Assembly: GCF_900103325.1 (NCBI RefSeq)
Contig: NZ_FMXM01000021.1
Coordinates: 1 to 64,000, forward strand
Direction: 5' to 3'
DNA from: Mesorhizobium qingshengii
GTDB lineage: Bacteria > Pseudomonadota > Alphaproteobacteria > Rhizobiales > Rhizobiaceae
Length of the DNA: 64,000 bases
Below the pieces are notes generated by a model. The model saw only the letters and a list, made by a program, of their open reading frames with translations, searched no databases and was not told the origin of the DNA. The translations under genes were made by a program, and so were the position numbers. Positions 54,680-62,709 of the stretch are shown here, piece after piece (position 1 is the stretch's first letter; every line of letters begins with the position of its first letter).

Positions 54680-55579
54680 CTAGCGCTGGGCGTGGAAATC
54701 GTCCGCCAGCGCCATCGCCTCGTCCAACAGCGCCGAGACCAGCGGCGTGTGCGGCTCGCGCGGGGTCGCCACCAGCCCGACGGTGTGGCTGGCATCCGGT
54801 TCGACGATCGGGATGGCCCGGACCGGTTCGGAAAAGCCGAATGTTTCCGCAAGGTTGAGCGGCATGATCGACGACCATTTACCGGTGCGGATGTGGGAAA
54901 ACAGCACGATCATCGAGTTGGATTCCAGCGTCGGCCGCACCTGTACGCCGGCCTCGGCCAGATGCTGGTCGATGATGCGGCGGTTCTGCATGTCCGGCGT
55001 CAACAGGCAGAGCGGCAACTGGCTGAGCTCGGCCCACGTCACTTTGTCGCGGTCGGAATAGGGATTTCCGACAGCGGTGATCAGCTGATAGCGCTCGTCA
55101 TAAAGTGGCACGCTGGTTACCCGTCCCAGCGGCTCGTTGTCGAGATAGGTAATGCCGGCATCGATGTCGAAATTGCCAAGCAGCGACAGCACCTCGATCG
55201 AAGTCCGCGACAGCACCGAAAAGGTGACGCCGGGATGCTTTGCCCGGAAGGGTGTCGTCAGCCGCGCCACCATGGCCAGGGCCGTCGGGATGGCGGCGAT
55301 GCGGATACGTCCGGAAAGGCCATGGCGCGCCGCCCGCATTTCCTCGCGCATGGCGCGGGTGTCGCCGACGATGCGCCGCGCCCATATCAGCACCTGCTTG
55401 CCTTCCGGTGTAAGCCCCTGGAAGCGCGACCCGCGCAGAACCAGCATCACGCCGAGCTGGCCCTCCAGCTGCTTGATCCCTGCCGAAAGTGTCGGTTGGG
55501 TGACACCGCACAGCTCCGCCGCGCGGCCGAAATGCTCTTCCCTGGCCAATGCGATGAAGAATTCCAGCTTGTCGATCAT
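54680..55579 (-). CDS. LysR-family regulator of the formate dehydrogenase operon
   Basis: The 299-residue regulator has the LysR HTH (MIDKLEFFIALAREEHFGRA, CGVTQPTLSAGIKQLEGQLG) and an effector domain. The ATG at 55577-55579 has AGGTGG upstream; a longer frame would add 27 poorly conserved residues. It is codirectional with and just upstream of fdsG, the usual place of the fds regulator in Rhizobiales. Confidence 0.9.
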   Translation of the reverse strand: MIDKLEFFIALAREEHFGRAAELCGVTQPTLSAGIKQLEGQLGVMLVLRGSRFQGLTPEGKQVLIWARRIVGDTRAMREEMRAARHGLSGRIRIAAIPTALAMVARLTTPFRAKHPGVTFSVLSRTSIEVLSLLGNFDIDAGITYLDNEPLGRVTSVPLYDERYQLITAVGNPYSDRDKVTWAELSQLPLCLLTPDMQNRRIIDQHLAEAGVQVRPTLESNSMIVLFSHIRTGKWSSIMPLNLAETFGFSEPVRAIPIVEPDASHTVGLVATPREPHTPLVSALLDEAMALADDFHAQR

Positions 55580-55737
55580 GCCACCTGTCCGGTCCTTGGG
55601 TGCAAGGTCGGGGAAATTGCGTTTCGCCGCAAGCGCTATGCGCGATTGGCCTGCATCCACATCTTTGAGCCGGCTACCTGTTTTCCCCCGGCGGAATGTG
55701 GCGCTATGTGGTGGGACAGAAACGGGGGAGGTCGGAC

Positions 55738-56379
55738 ATGCTGGGCTGGTTCCGCAAGCTGCTGCCGCGCGAAGATCGTTTCTTCGACCTGTTCGAACGC
55801 CATTCCCGCACAGTGGTCGGCGGCGCCGAGGCGCTCCAGCAGCTTCTCCAGGGCAAGGATATCGATCGCTGGTGTCAGAAGATCATCGATCTCGAGGATG
55901 AGGCCGATCACATCACCGCCGAAGTCCTGCTGGCCGTGCGGCGCTCGTTCATCACGCCTTTCGATCGCGGCGACATCAAGGACCTGATCCAGTCGATGGA
56001 TGACGCCATCGACATGATGCACAAGACCGTCAAGACGGTGAAGCTGTTCGAAAAGAAGGAGTTCGACCCGCTGATGCAGGAAATGGGTGGCGTCATCGTC
56101 GCCGCCGCCAAGCTGGTGGCCGAGGCGATCCCGCTGCTTGCCAAGGTCGGGACGCACACGGCGCGCCTGACCGCCATTGCCGAAGAGGTCATGCGCGTCG
56201 AAAGCCGGGCCGACGACCTGCACGAGCAGGGGCTGAAGGACCTGTTCAGGAAGCATGGCCGCAGCGACCCGATGGCCTACCTGATCGGCAGCGAGATCTA
56301 TGGCCAACTGGAAAAGGTGGTCGATCGCTTCGAGGACGTCGCCAACGAAATCAGCGGCATCGTCATCGAGAATGTCTAG
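55738..56379 (+). CDS. DUF47 (PhoU-like) phosphate transport accessory protein
   Basis: The 213-residue helical protein resembles PhoU-like DUF47 partners of Pit transporters: LPREDRFFDLFERHSRTVVG, IIDLEDEADHITAEVL, FDRGDIKDLIQSMDDAIDMM and EVMRVESRADDLHEQGL. GGGGGAGG precedes the ATG at 55738. It lies four bases before pit, so they are one unit; in Sinorhizobium the pair is orfA-pit, repressed by PhoB. Confidence 0.9.
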   Translation: MLGWFRKLLPREDRFFDLFERHSRTVVGGAEALQQLLQGKDIDRWCQKIIDLEDEADHITAEVLLAVRRSFITPFDRGDIKDLIQSMDDAIDMMHKTVKTVKLFEKKEFDPLMQEMGGVIVAAAKLVAEAIPLLAKVGTHTARLTAIAEEVMRVESRADDLHEQGLKDLFRKHGRSDPMAYLIGSEIYGQLEKVVDRFEDVANEISGIVIENV

Positions 56380-56382
56380 GTA

Positions 56383-57387
56383 ATGGAAGCTACCATAGCC
56401 TTTCCCGTTCTCGCCGGTCTCATCGCGGTTGCGCTGTTCTTCGACTTTCTCAACGGCCTGCACGATGCGGCCAATTCCATCGCCACCATCGTCTCCACCC
56501 GCGTGTTGAGGCCGCAATATGCGGTGCTGTGGGCGGCCTTCTTCAATTTCATCGCCTTCATGTTCTTCGGTCTTCACGTCGCCGAGACCGTGGGAAAGGG
56601 CATCGTCGACGTCAGCATCGTCACCCCGGCGGTGATCTTCGCAGCCCTTGTCGGCGCCATCGTCTGGAACATCGTCACCTGGATGGCCGGCATCCCGTCG
56701 AGCAGCTCGCATGCGCTGATCGGCGGGCTGGTCGGCGCCGGCCTTGCAAAGGCTGGACTGAGTGCCATCGTCTGGCCGGGGCTTGGCAAGACGGTCGCCG
56801 CGATCGTCGTGTCGCCGGCGACCGGTTTTGTCCTGGCGCTTGTCCTGATCCTTGTCGTTTCGTGGCTGTTCGTGCGACAGACGCCGTTCGCCGTCGACAG
56901 CACCTTCCGCGTCATGCAGTTCTTTTCCGCCTCGCTCTATTCGCTCGGGCACGGCGGCAACGACGCCCAGAAAACCATGGGCATCATTGCCGTGCTGCTC
57001 TATTCGCAAGGCATGCTCGGCGCCAATTTCTACGTGCCGCTGTGGGTCGTCCTCACCTGTCAGTCGGCGCTGGCGCTGGGCACGTTGCTCGGCGGCTGGC
57101 GCATCGTCCACACGATGGGCTCGAAGATTACCCGGCTGAATCCGATGCAGGGCTTCTGCGCCGAGACCGGCGGCGCGATCACCCTGTTCGCCGCCACCTG
57201 GCTCGGTGTTCCCGTGTCGACCACGCACACCATCACCGGCGCCATCATCGGCGTCGGCGCCGCCCGCCGTGTCTCGGCCGTGCGCTGGGGCATTGCCGGC
57301 AACATCGTCATTGCCTGGGTTGTTACCTTGCCGGCCACTGCCGCCATTTCGGCGCTCACCTATCTCGCGGTTGGCCTGGCGGGATGA
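56383..57387 (+). CDS. pit: Low-affinity inorganic phosphate transporter
   Basis: The 334-residue PiT-family membrane protein has about ten hydrophobic segments and the duplicated family signature: FDFLNGLHDAANSIATIVST in the first half and SLGHGGNDAQKTMGIIAVLL in the second. GVPVSTTHTITGAIIGVG and MAGIPSSSSHALIGG are the paired substrate loops. It moves metal-phosphate with protons across the inner membrane. Fourth base after the DUF47 gene. Confidence 0.93.
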   Translation: MEATIAFPVLAGLIAVALFFDFLNGLHDAANSIATIVSTRVLRPQYAVLWAAFFNFIAFMFFGLHVAETVGKGIVDVSIVTPAVIFAALVGAIVWNIVTWMAGIPSSSSHALIGGLVGAGLAKAGLSAIVWPGLGKTVAAIVVSPATGFVLALVLILVVSWLFVRQTPFAVDSTFRVMQFFSASLYSLGHGGNDAQKTMGIIAVLLYSQGMLGANFYVPLWVVLTCQSALALGTLLGGWRIVHTMGSKITRLNPMQGFCAETGGAITLFAATWLGVPVSTTHTITGAIIGVGAARRVSAVRWGIAGNIVIAWVVTLPATAAISALTYLAVGLAG

Positions 57388-57434
57388 CGTGAGCTCTGCG
57401 GAGCGTGGAGTGCCGCCGGCAAACGCGATACGAT

Positions 57435-57812
57435 CTATCGGTTCACAAGATTGAGGATGTTGCCATCCGGGTCCTTGAACCATGCGACCTTCATGCCGTC
57501 GCCGACATGGATGTCGCCCTCGATCGTCAGGCCGGGCATTTCGTAGTGCTCGAACGCAACGCCTTTCGATTTCAACGATTTGACGACAGTCTCGATCTGA
57601 CCGCCGACCGTCCAGGTCACCGCAGTCGCCTTGTTGGTCCCGGCGAACTGGGAACGATAGACATTGATGACCGTATCGCCGCTTTTGTAGACGATCAGTT
57701 CGCCACCCATTTCGTCGACCTGCTTGAGGCCCAGCGTTCCCTCATAAAAGGCCTTTGCTCTCGCCAGGTCCTTCACCGCGAGATTGGCCGTTGCGTTGCT
57801 GTTTGCAAGCAT
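57435..57812 (-). CDS. VOC (glyoxalase/bleomycin-resistance fold) protein
   Basis: The 125-residue protein has NLAVKDLARAKAFYEGTLGL at the start and MKVAWFKDPDGNILNLVNR at the end, the two beta-alpha-beta units of a small VOC domain. The final Glu metal ligand of glyoxalase I is Asn here (GNILNL). Function unknown. GGGAAGGAGACGATC precedes the ATG. It converges on pit. Confidence 0.85.
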   Translation of the reverse strand: MLANSNATANLAVKDLARAKAFYEGTLGLKQVDEMGGELIVYKSGDTVINVYRSQFAGTNKATAVTWTVGGQIETVVKSLKSKGVAFEHYEMPGLTIEGDIHVGDGMKVAWFKDPDGNILNLVNR

Positions 57813-57991
57813 GATCGTCTCCTTCCCTGGTTGGCGCTCCTCATGTTGCTCATTGAAATAGGTCGCATGCCCCGTTTGGCGACCGGCGTCCCACGGAACG
57901 CTCGCTCGCAGAAGCCGGGGTGCGTCGAGGCGGCTGCTTGGTTCTGGTCGAAAACTACACTATCTGAGGTGCCGAACGCCGAGGAAAGATC

Positions 57992-59167
57992 ATGCCCGTC
58001 ACCAAAGATACCGTCATCGAACGCCTGAAAACGGTCAACGGGCCTGACTTCACCAGCAATATTGTCGACCTCGGCATGGTTTCCGAGATTTTCATCGCCG
58101 ACGGCAAGGTCTTCTTCTCGATCACCGTCCCTGCCGCCCGCGCCCAGGAAATGGAGCCGCTGCGCGCCGCCGCGGAACGCGTCGTCAAGGCGATCCCCGG
58201 CGTCGCCGGCGCCGTCGTCGCGCTGACTGCCGAGAAGAAGGGCGGCGGCATGGAGGCTCCGGTCCCGGCGCGTCCTGCTCCCAGGCCGGCACCGCCGGCC
58301 GCTCCAGCTGCTTCGCGGCCAGTTCCCCACGCCCCCGCATCGCAAAGCCACGGCAAGCGCGGCGTGCCCGGCATCGAGGCGATCATCGCGGTGGCTTCAG
58401 GCAAGGGCGGCGTCGGCAAGTCGACCACAGCCGTCAACATCGCGCTTGGCCTCGCCGCCAACGGCTTGCGCGTCGGCGTGCTTGACGCCGACATCTACGG
58501 CCCCTCCATGCCGCGGCTGCTCAACATCCATGGCCGGCCACAGACCGTCGACGGCAAGATCCTGAAGCCGATGGAGAATTACGGCCTCAAGGTCATGTCG
58601 ATGGGCTTCCTCGTCGATGAGGAAACGCCGATGATCTGGCGCGGGCCGATGGTGATGTCGGCGCTGACGCAGATGCTGCGCGAGGTCGAGTGGGGTCGGC
58701 TCGACGTGCTCGTCGTTGACATGCCGCCCGGCACCGGCGACGCCCAGCTGACCATGGCCCAGCAGGTGCCACTGGCTGGCGCCGTCATCGTCTCGACGCC
58801 GCAGGACCTGGCCCTCATCGACGCCCGCAAGGGGCTCAACATGTTCAAGAAGGTCGACGTGCCGCTGCTCGGCATCGTCGAGAACATGAGCTATTTCATC
58901 GCCCCCGATACCGGCAAGCGCTACGACATCTTCGGCCATGGCGGCGCCCGGCGCGAGGCCGAGCGCCTCGGCGTCACCTTCCTCGGCGAAGTGCCGCTCG
59001 AGATGGGTATCCGCGAAAGTTCGGATGCCGGCACGCCGGTGGTTGTCTCGAAGCCCGATGGCGCCGAAGCGAAGATCTATCGCGACATCGCCGGAAAAGT
59101 CTGGGATCGGGTCAATGAAGAGCGCGGTGCTGCGGCAGCCGCGGTGCCGAGCATAGTGTTCGAGTAG
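57992..59167 (+). CDS. mrp: Mrp/ApbC-family Fe-S cluster carrier ATPase
   Basis: The 391-residue protein has an N-terminal MIP18/DUF59 domain (1-85), a Pro/Ala-rich linker (about 88-125) and a ParA-like ATPase with deviant Walker A VASGKGGVGKST, VLDADIYGPSMPRLL and VVDMPPGTGDAQLT. It should carry Fe-S clusters to apoproteins. The usual CPxC pair after ENMSYF is IAPDTG here, so the C-terminal cluster ligands of classical Mrp/Nbp35 are missing; several alphaproteobacterial proteins share this, by memory. Monocistronic. Confidence 0.92.
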   Translation: MPVTKDTVIERLKTVNGPDFTSNIVDLGMVSEIFIADGKVFFSITVPAARAQEMEPLRAAAERVVKAIPGVAGAVVALTAEKKGGGMEAPVPARPAPRPAPPAAPAASRPVPHAPASQSHGKRGVPGIEAIIAVASGKGGVGKSTTAVNIALGLAANGLRVGVLDADIYGPSMPRLLNIHGRPQTVDGKILKPMENYGLKVMSMGFLVDEETPMIWRGPMVMSALTQMLREVEWGRLDVLVVDMPPGTGDAQLTMAQQVPLAGAVIVSTPQDLALIDARKGLNMFKKVDVPLLGIVENMSYFIAPDTGKRYDIFGHGGARREAERLGVTFLGEVPLEMGIRESSDAGTPVVVSKPDGAEAKIYRDIAGKVWDRVNEERGAAAAAVPSIVFE

Positions 59168-59184
59168 GTTTTCCGTCGGCAGGC

Positions 59185-59222
59185 GCTGCCCCTCACCCTT
59201 GAAGAACAGGGAGAGGAGGATC
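59185..59222. repeat. Partial family 2-like repeat
   Basis: GCTGCCCCTCACCCTT followed by GAACAGGGAGAGGAGGATCGCC repeats the left half of the element at 40420-40480. The right half is missing, so it is a decayed or half copy after mrp. Confidence 0.6.
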
Positions 59223-59272
59223 GCCGGTGCAACGCCAGCCCTGAACAAGCCAAGCGTTGTTCAAGCAGCAGC

Positions 59273-59725
59273 CTAAGCCGCGCCTACCTTCTCGCCGAAC
59301 TTCGAGAAAAACTGTCCAGCCAGTTTTTTCGAGGTCGATTCGATCAGCCGGCTGCCGAGCTGGGCGATCTTGCCGCCGACATCGGCCTTGGCCGCGTATT
59401 TCAACACCGTGGCATCCGGCCCATCGGCGGTCAGCGTCACGTCGGCGCCGCCCTTGGCGAAGCCGGCGATGCCGCCCTTGCCTTCGCCCTGGATGGTGTA
59501 GGAATGCGGCGGCTTGAGGTTCTTCAGCGTTACCTCGCCGTTGAACGTCGCCTTGATCGGCCCGATCTTCACCACCACCGTCGCCGCCATCTCGGTCGGT
59601 GACTTCATCTCCAGGCTCTGGCAGCCTGGAATGGTCGCCTTCAAAACCTCGGGATCGTTCAGCGCTTCCCACACTTTTTGCAGGGGTGCGGCTATGTGTT
59701 CCTCGCCTTCGATCACCAAAGCCAT
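59273..59725 (-). CDS. CoxG/SRPBCC family protein
   Basis: The 150-residue protein has the CO dehydrogenase subunit G pattern: GEEHIAAPLQKVWEALNDPE, LKATIPGCQSLE, and GKIAQLGSRLIESTSKKLAG with a C-terminal amphipathic helix. CoxG-like proteins sit at the membrane and help molybdenum hydroxylases of the CoxLMS type or bind quinone-like ligands. No cox genes are nearby; it is a lone gene. Confidence 0.87.
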   Translation of the reverse strand: MALVIEGEEHIAAPLQKVWEALNDPEVLKATIPGCQSLEMKSPTEMAATVVVKIGPIKATFNGEVTLKNLKPPHSYTIQGEGKGGIAGFAKGGADVTLTADGPDATVLKYAAKADVGGKIAQLGSRLIESTSKKLAGQFFSKFGEKVGAA

Positions 59726-59872
59726 GAAAACCTCCCAGACAAGACTGCCCGAAGCCCTAACGTACGGTTGGGTGCATGTCTATCGCACCAAAGTCCGGTT
59801 GCGACCGCACGCCCCTCTTGCCTGCTCTCGCTCGTTGCCATATCGATTTGTCTTACAAATACGGAGACCACG

Positions 59873-61678
59873 ATGGCAGGCGCCCCCACCAGAAAGAAAA
59901 AATTTCGCTCGCAGGAGTGGTTCGACAATCCCGACAATCCCGGGATGACGGCGCTCTATCTGGAGCGCTACCTGAATTACGGCCTGACGCGGGCCGAACT
60001 GATGTCCGGCAAGCCGCTGATCGGCATTGCCCAGACCGGCTCGGATCTCTCGCCTTGCAACCGTCACCATATCGAACTCGCCAAGCGCGTGCGCGAAGGC
60101 ATCGTGTCGATGGGTGGCATTCCCTTCGAGTTCCCGTGCCATCCGATCCAGGAAACCGGCAAGCGCCCGACCGCCGCTCTTGACCGCAACCTTGCCTATC
60201 TCAGCCTGGTAGAGGTGCTCTACGGCTATCCGCTCGATGGCGTGGTGCTGACCATCGGCTGCGACAAGACGACCCCAGCTCTGCTCATGGCGGCAGCCAC
60301 CGTCAACATTCCGGCCATCGCCCTGTCGGTTGGCCCCATGCTGAATGGCTGGCACAAGGGCAAGCGCACCGGCTCCGGCACCATCGTCTGGGAATCGCGC
60401 CAGCGCCTGTCGGCTGGTGAGATCGACTATGACGAGTTCATGGACATCGTCGCGTCCTCGGCGCCGTCCACCGGCTACTGCAACACCATGGGCACCGCCA
60501 CCACCATGAACTCGCTGGCCGAGGCGCTCGGCATGCAACTGCCGGGTTCGGCCGCCATTCCCGCCCCCTATCGCGAGCGCGGCCAGATTTCCTACGAGAC
60601 CGGAAAACGCATCGTCGAGATGGTGCATGAGGACTTGAAGCCGTCCGATATCATGACGCGGGAAGCCTTCGAGAACGCCATCGTCGTCAATTCGGCCATT
60701 GGCGGCTCCACCAATGCGCCGATCCATCTCAACGCCATCGCCCGCCATCTCGGTGTGCCGCTCGACAACGACGACTGGCAGAAGATCGGCCTCGAGGTGC
60801 CGCTCATCGTCAATCTGCAGCCGACAGGTGAGTATCTCGGCGAGGACTACCATCATGCCGGCGGCGTGCCGGCCGTGGTGGCCGAACTGATGAAGGGCGG
60901 GCTGTTGCCGCATCCCGATGCCTTGACCGTCAATGGCAAGTCGATCGGCGACAACTGCAAGGGGGTCGTCAACGAGAACATCGACGTCATCCGCACCGTT
61001 GCCGAGCCGCTGAAGGCCAATGCCGGCTTCATCAACCTCAGGGGTAATCTGTTCGATTCGGCAATCATGAAGACCAGCGGCATCTCGCCGGAGTTCCGCG
61101 AGCGTTATCTCTCCAATCCCAAGGATCCCGAGGCTTTCGAGGGCAACGCCATGGTCTTTGACGGGCCCGAGGACTACCACGCCCGCATCGATGATCCGGC
61201 GCAAGGCATCGACGAACACACCATCCTGTTCATGCGCGGCGCCGGCCCGGTCGGCTATCCTGGCGGCGCCGAGGTCGTCAACATGCAGCCGCCGGCCTAT
61301 CTGATCAAGAAGGGCATCCATGCGCTCGCCTGCATCGGCGATGGTCGCCAGTCGGGCACGTCTGGCTCGCCGTCGATCCTCAACGCCTCGCCGGAAGCCG
61401 CGATCGGCGGTGGATTGGCGCTGCTCAAGACCGGCGACCGCGTCCGCATCGATCTCAGGAAGGGCACGGCCGACATCCTCGTCACCGACGACGAGATCAC
61501 CCGGCGCCGCGCCGAGCTGCAGAACAATGGCGGCTATCATTATCCGAAGCACCAGACGCCGTGGCAGGAGATCCAGCGCGGCATGGTCGACCAGTTCTCC
61601 GAGGGAATGGTGCTGAAGCCGGCGGTGAAATACCAGGATGTCGCGCACACCAGCGGTGTCCCCAGGGACAATCACTGA
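59873..61678 (+). CDS. IlvD/Edd-family sugar-acid dehydratase (L-arabinonate dehydratase-like)
   Basis: The 601-residue enzyme has the IlvD/Edd fold but the short sugar-acid form: RSQEWFDNPDNPGMTALYLE near the start is typical of arabinonate/xylonate dehydratases. Fe-S Cys are in SDLSPCNRHH, TIGCDKTTPALLM and STGYCNTMGTATTMN, and the end has IGDGRQSGTSGSPSILNASP. It should turn a pentonate into a 2-keto-3-deoxy acid. ACGGAGACCACG precedes the ATG at 59873. No sugar dehydrogenase or aldolase is next to it. The stop lies within a long hairpin. Confidence 0.87.
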   Translation: MAGAPTRKKKFRSQEWFDNPDNPGMTALYLERYLNYGLTRAELMSGKPLIGIAQTGSDLSPCNRHHIELAKRVREGIVSMGGIPFEFPCHPIQETGKRPTAALDRNLAYLSLVEVLYGYPLDGVVLTIGCDKTTPALLMAAATVNIPAIALSVGPMLNGWHKGKRTGSGTIVWESRQRLSAGEIDYDEFMDIVASSAPSTGYCNTMGTATTMNSLAEALGMQLPGSAAIPAPYRERGQISYETGKRIVEMVHEDLKPSDIMTREAFENAIVVNSAIGGSTNAPIHLNAIARHLGVPLDNDDWQKIGLEVPLIVNLQPTGEYLGEDYHHAGGVPAVVAELMKGGLLPHPDALTVNGKSIGDNCKGVVNENIDVIRTVAEPLKANAGFINLRGNLFDSAIMKTSGISPEFRERYLSNPKDPEAFEGNAMVFDGPEDYHARIDDPAQGIDEHTILFMRGAGPVGYPGGAEVVNMQPPAYLIKKGIHALACIGDGRQSGTSGSPSILNASPEAAIGGGLALLKTGDRVRIDLRKGTADILVTDDEITRRRAELQNNGGYHYPKHQTPWQEIQRGMVDQFSEGMVLKPAVKYQDVAHTSGVPRDNH

Positions 61679-61702
61679 TTATTCCCGGGAATAGTCAGTG
61701 AT
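61671..61702. terminator. 14-bp-arm hairpin overlapping the dehydratase stop codon
   Basis: ATCACTGATTATTC (61671-61684) pairs with GAATAGTCAGTGAT (61689-61702) around CCGG with one G-T pair. The TGA stop (61676-61678) is inside the left arm. No T-run follows, so it may stabilise the mRNA end rather than stop transcription by itself. Confidence 0.6.
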
Positions 61703-61735
61703 TACCTGTTCGCAGGTGCTTGCGTGAACGACAGA

Positions 61736-61764
61736 CGGCGGCTTGGATATGGATCAAGCCGCCG
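61736..61764. promoter_or_regulatory. Inverted repeat before the chromate resistance genes
   Basis: CGGCGGCTTG (61736-61745) and CAAGCCGCCG (61755-61764) form a perfect 10-bp repeat around nine bases. TTGACA follows at 61775-61780 and could be a -35 box for the chrB-like and chrA genes, though no good -10 is seen 17 bp later. It is either an operator or a terminator of the upstream unit. Confidence 0.4.
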
Positions 61765-61887
61765 CCCGCAGTCCTTGACAAGCGCGCCCAACAAATCCAC
61801 CATCATGGCAAGGGGTGCATCGCGACGACCCCGTGAGGCGTCAGCCCAACGTTCGCGTCCAAGCTTCTCTTCCAGGAGGTGGACGCC

Positions 61888-62709
61888 ATGCCGTCAACAA
61901 CCGCTATCACCGTATCGCAACTATCCCGTCTGGTCGGTCTGCCGGGTGCTCCGGTAATCGTCGATGTTCGCATCGATGACGATTTCGACGCCGATCCGCG
62001 CCTGCTGCCGGCCTCGACCCGGCGCGATTTCAAAACCGTTTCGACCTGGGCGGCCGCGTTCGCCGGCAAACCAGTGGCCGTCGTCTGCCAGAAAGGGCAG
62101 AAGCTCTCGCAAGGCGTGGCCGCCTGGCTGCGGCATGAGGGGATTTCCGCCGAGACCCTCGAAGGTGGGTTCGAAGCCTGGCGCGAAGCAAAGGGGCTCC
62201 TGGTCCGCGCCGACAAATTGCCTGCGCGCGACGAAAAGGGACGCACGGTGTGGGTAACGCGAGCCCGCCCGAAGGTGGATCGCATCGCTTGCCCCTGGCT
62301 GATCCGGCGTTTTATCGATCCTCTCGCGATCTTCCTGTTTGTCGAGGCGGCGGAAGTGCCTGCCGTGGCCGACCGCTTTCAGGCCGTGCCTTTCGACATC
62401 GACAACGTGTTCTGGAGCCATCGCGGCGAACGCTGCACCTTCGACACGATGATCGAGGAGTTCGAGCTGAAATCCGAGGCGCTGGACCGCCTTGCGGCGA
62501 TCGTGCGCGCCGCCGACACCGCAAGCCTCGACCTGGCGCCCCAGGCGGCCGGCTTTCTGGCTGCCTCGCTTGGCCTGTCGCGTATGTTTCGCGACGATCT
62601 GGAACAACTGGAAGCAGGCATGCTGCTCTACGATGCGTTCTTCCGCTGGTGTCGCGACGCCACCGAAGAAACTCACAACTGGCCCGCTGCCGGCACCGGT
62701 AAACCGTGA
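61888..62709 (+). CDS. Rhodanese-ChrB fusion, chromate resistance protein
   Basis: The 273-residue protein has a rhodanese-like domain (about 1-110; APVIVDVRIDDDF and the Cys loop VVCQKGQKLSQGVAAWLR) and a ChrB C-terminal domain (about 125-270; WVTRARPKVDRIACPWLIRR, FVEAAEVPAVADRF, ERCTFDTMIEEF). ChrB proteins regulate or aid chromate resistance. CAGGAGGTGGACGCC before the ATG at 61888 decides the start. Its TGA overlaps the chrA ATG (TGATG). Confidence 0.85.
   Translation: MPSTTAITVSQLSRLVGLPGAPVIVDVRIDDDFDADPRLLPASTRRDFKTVSTWAAAFAGKPVAVVCQKGQKLSQGVAAWLRHEGISAETLEGGFEAWREAKGLLVRADKLPARDEKGRTVWVTRARPKVDRIACPWLIRRFIDPLAIFLFVEAAEVPAVADRFQAVPFDIDNVFWSHRGERCTFDTMIEEFELKSEALDRLAAIVRAADTASLDLAPQAAGFLAASLGLSRMFRDDLEQLEAGMLLYDAFFRWCRDATEETHNWPAAGTGKP

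Noticed and set aside
59780..61675. 631-codon open frame antisense to the sugar-acid dehydratase
   Set aside because: Same shadow effect; the plus strand has conserved Fe-S motifs throughout.
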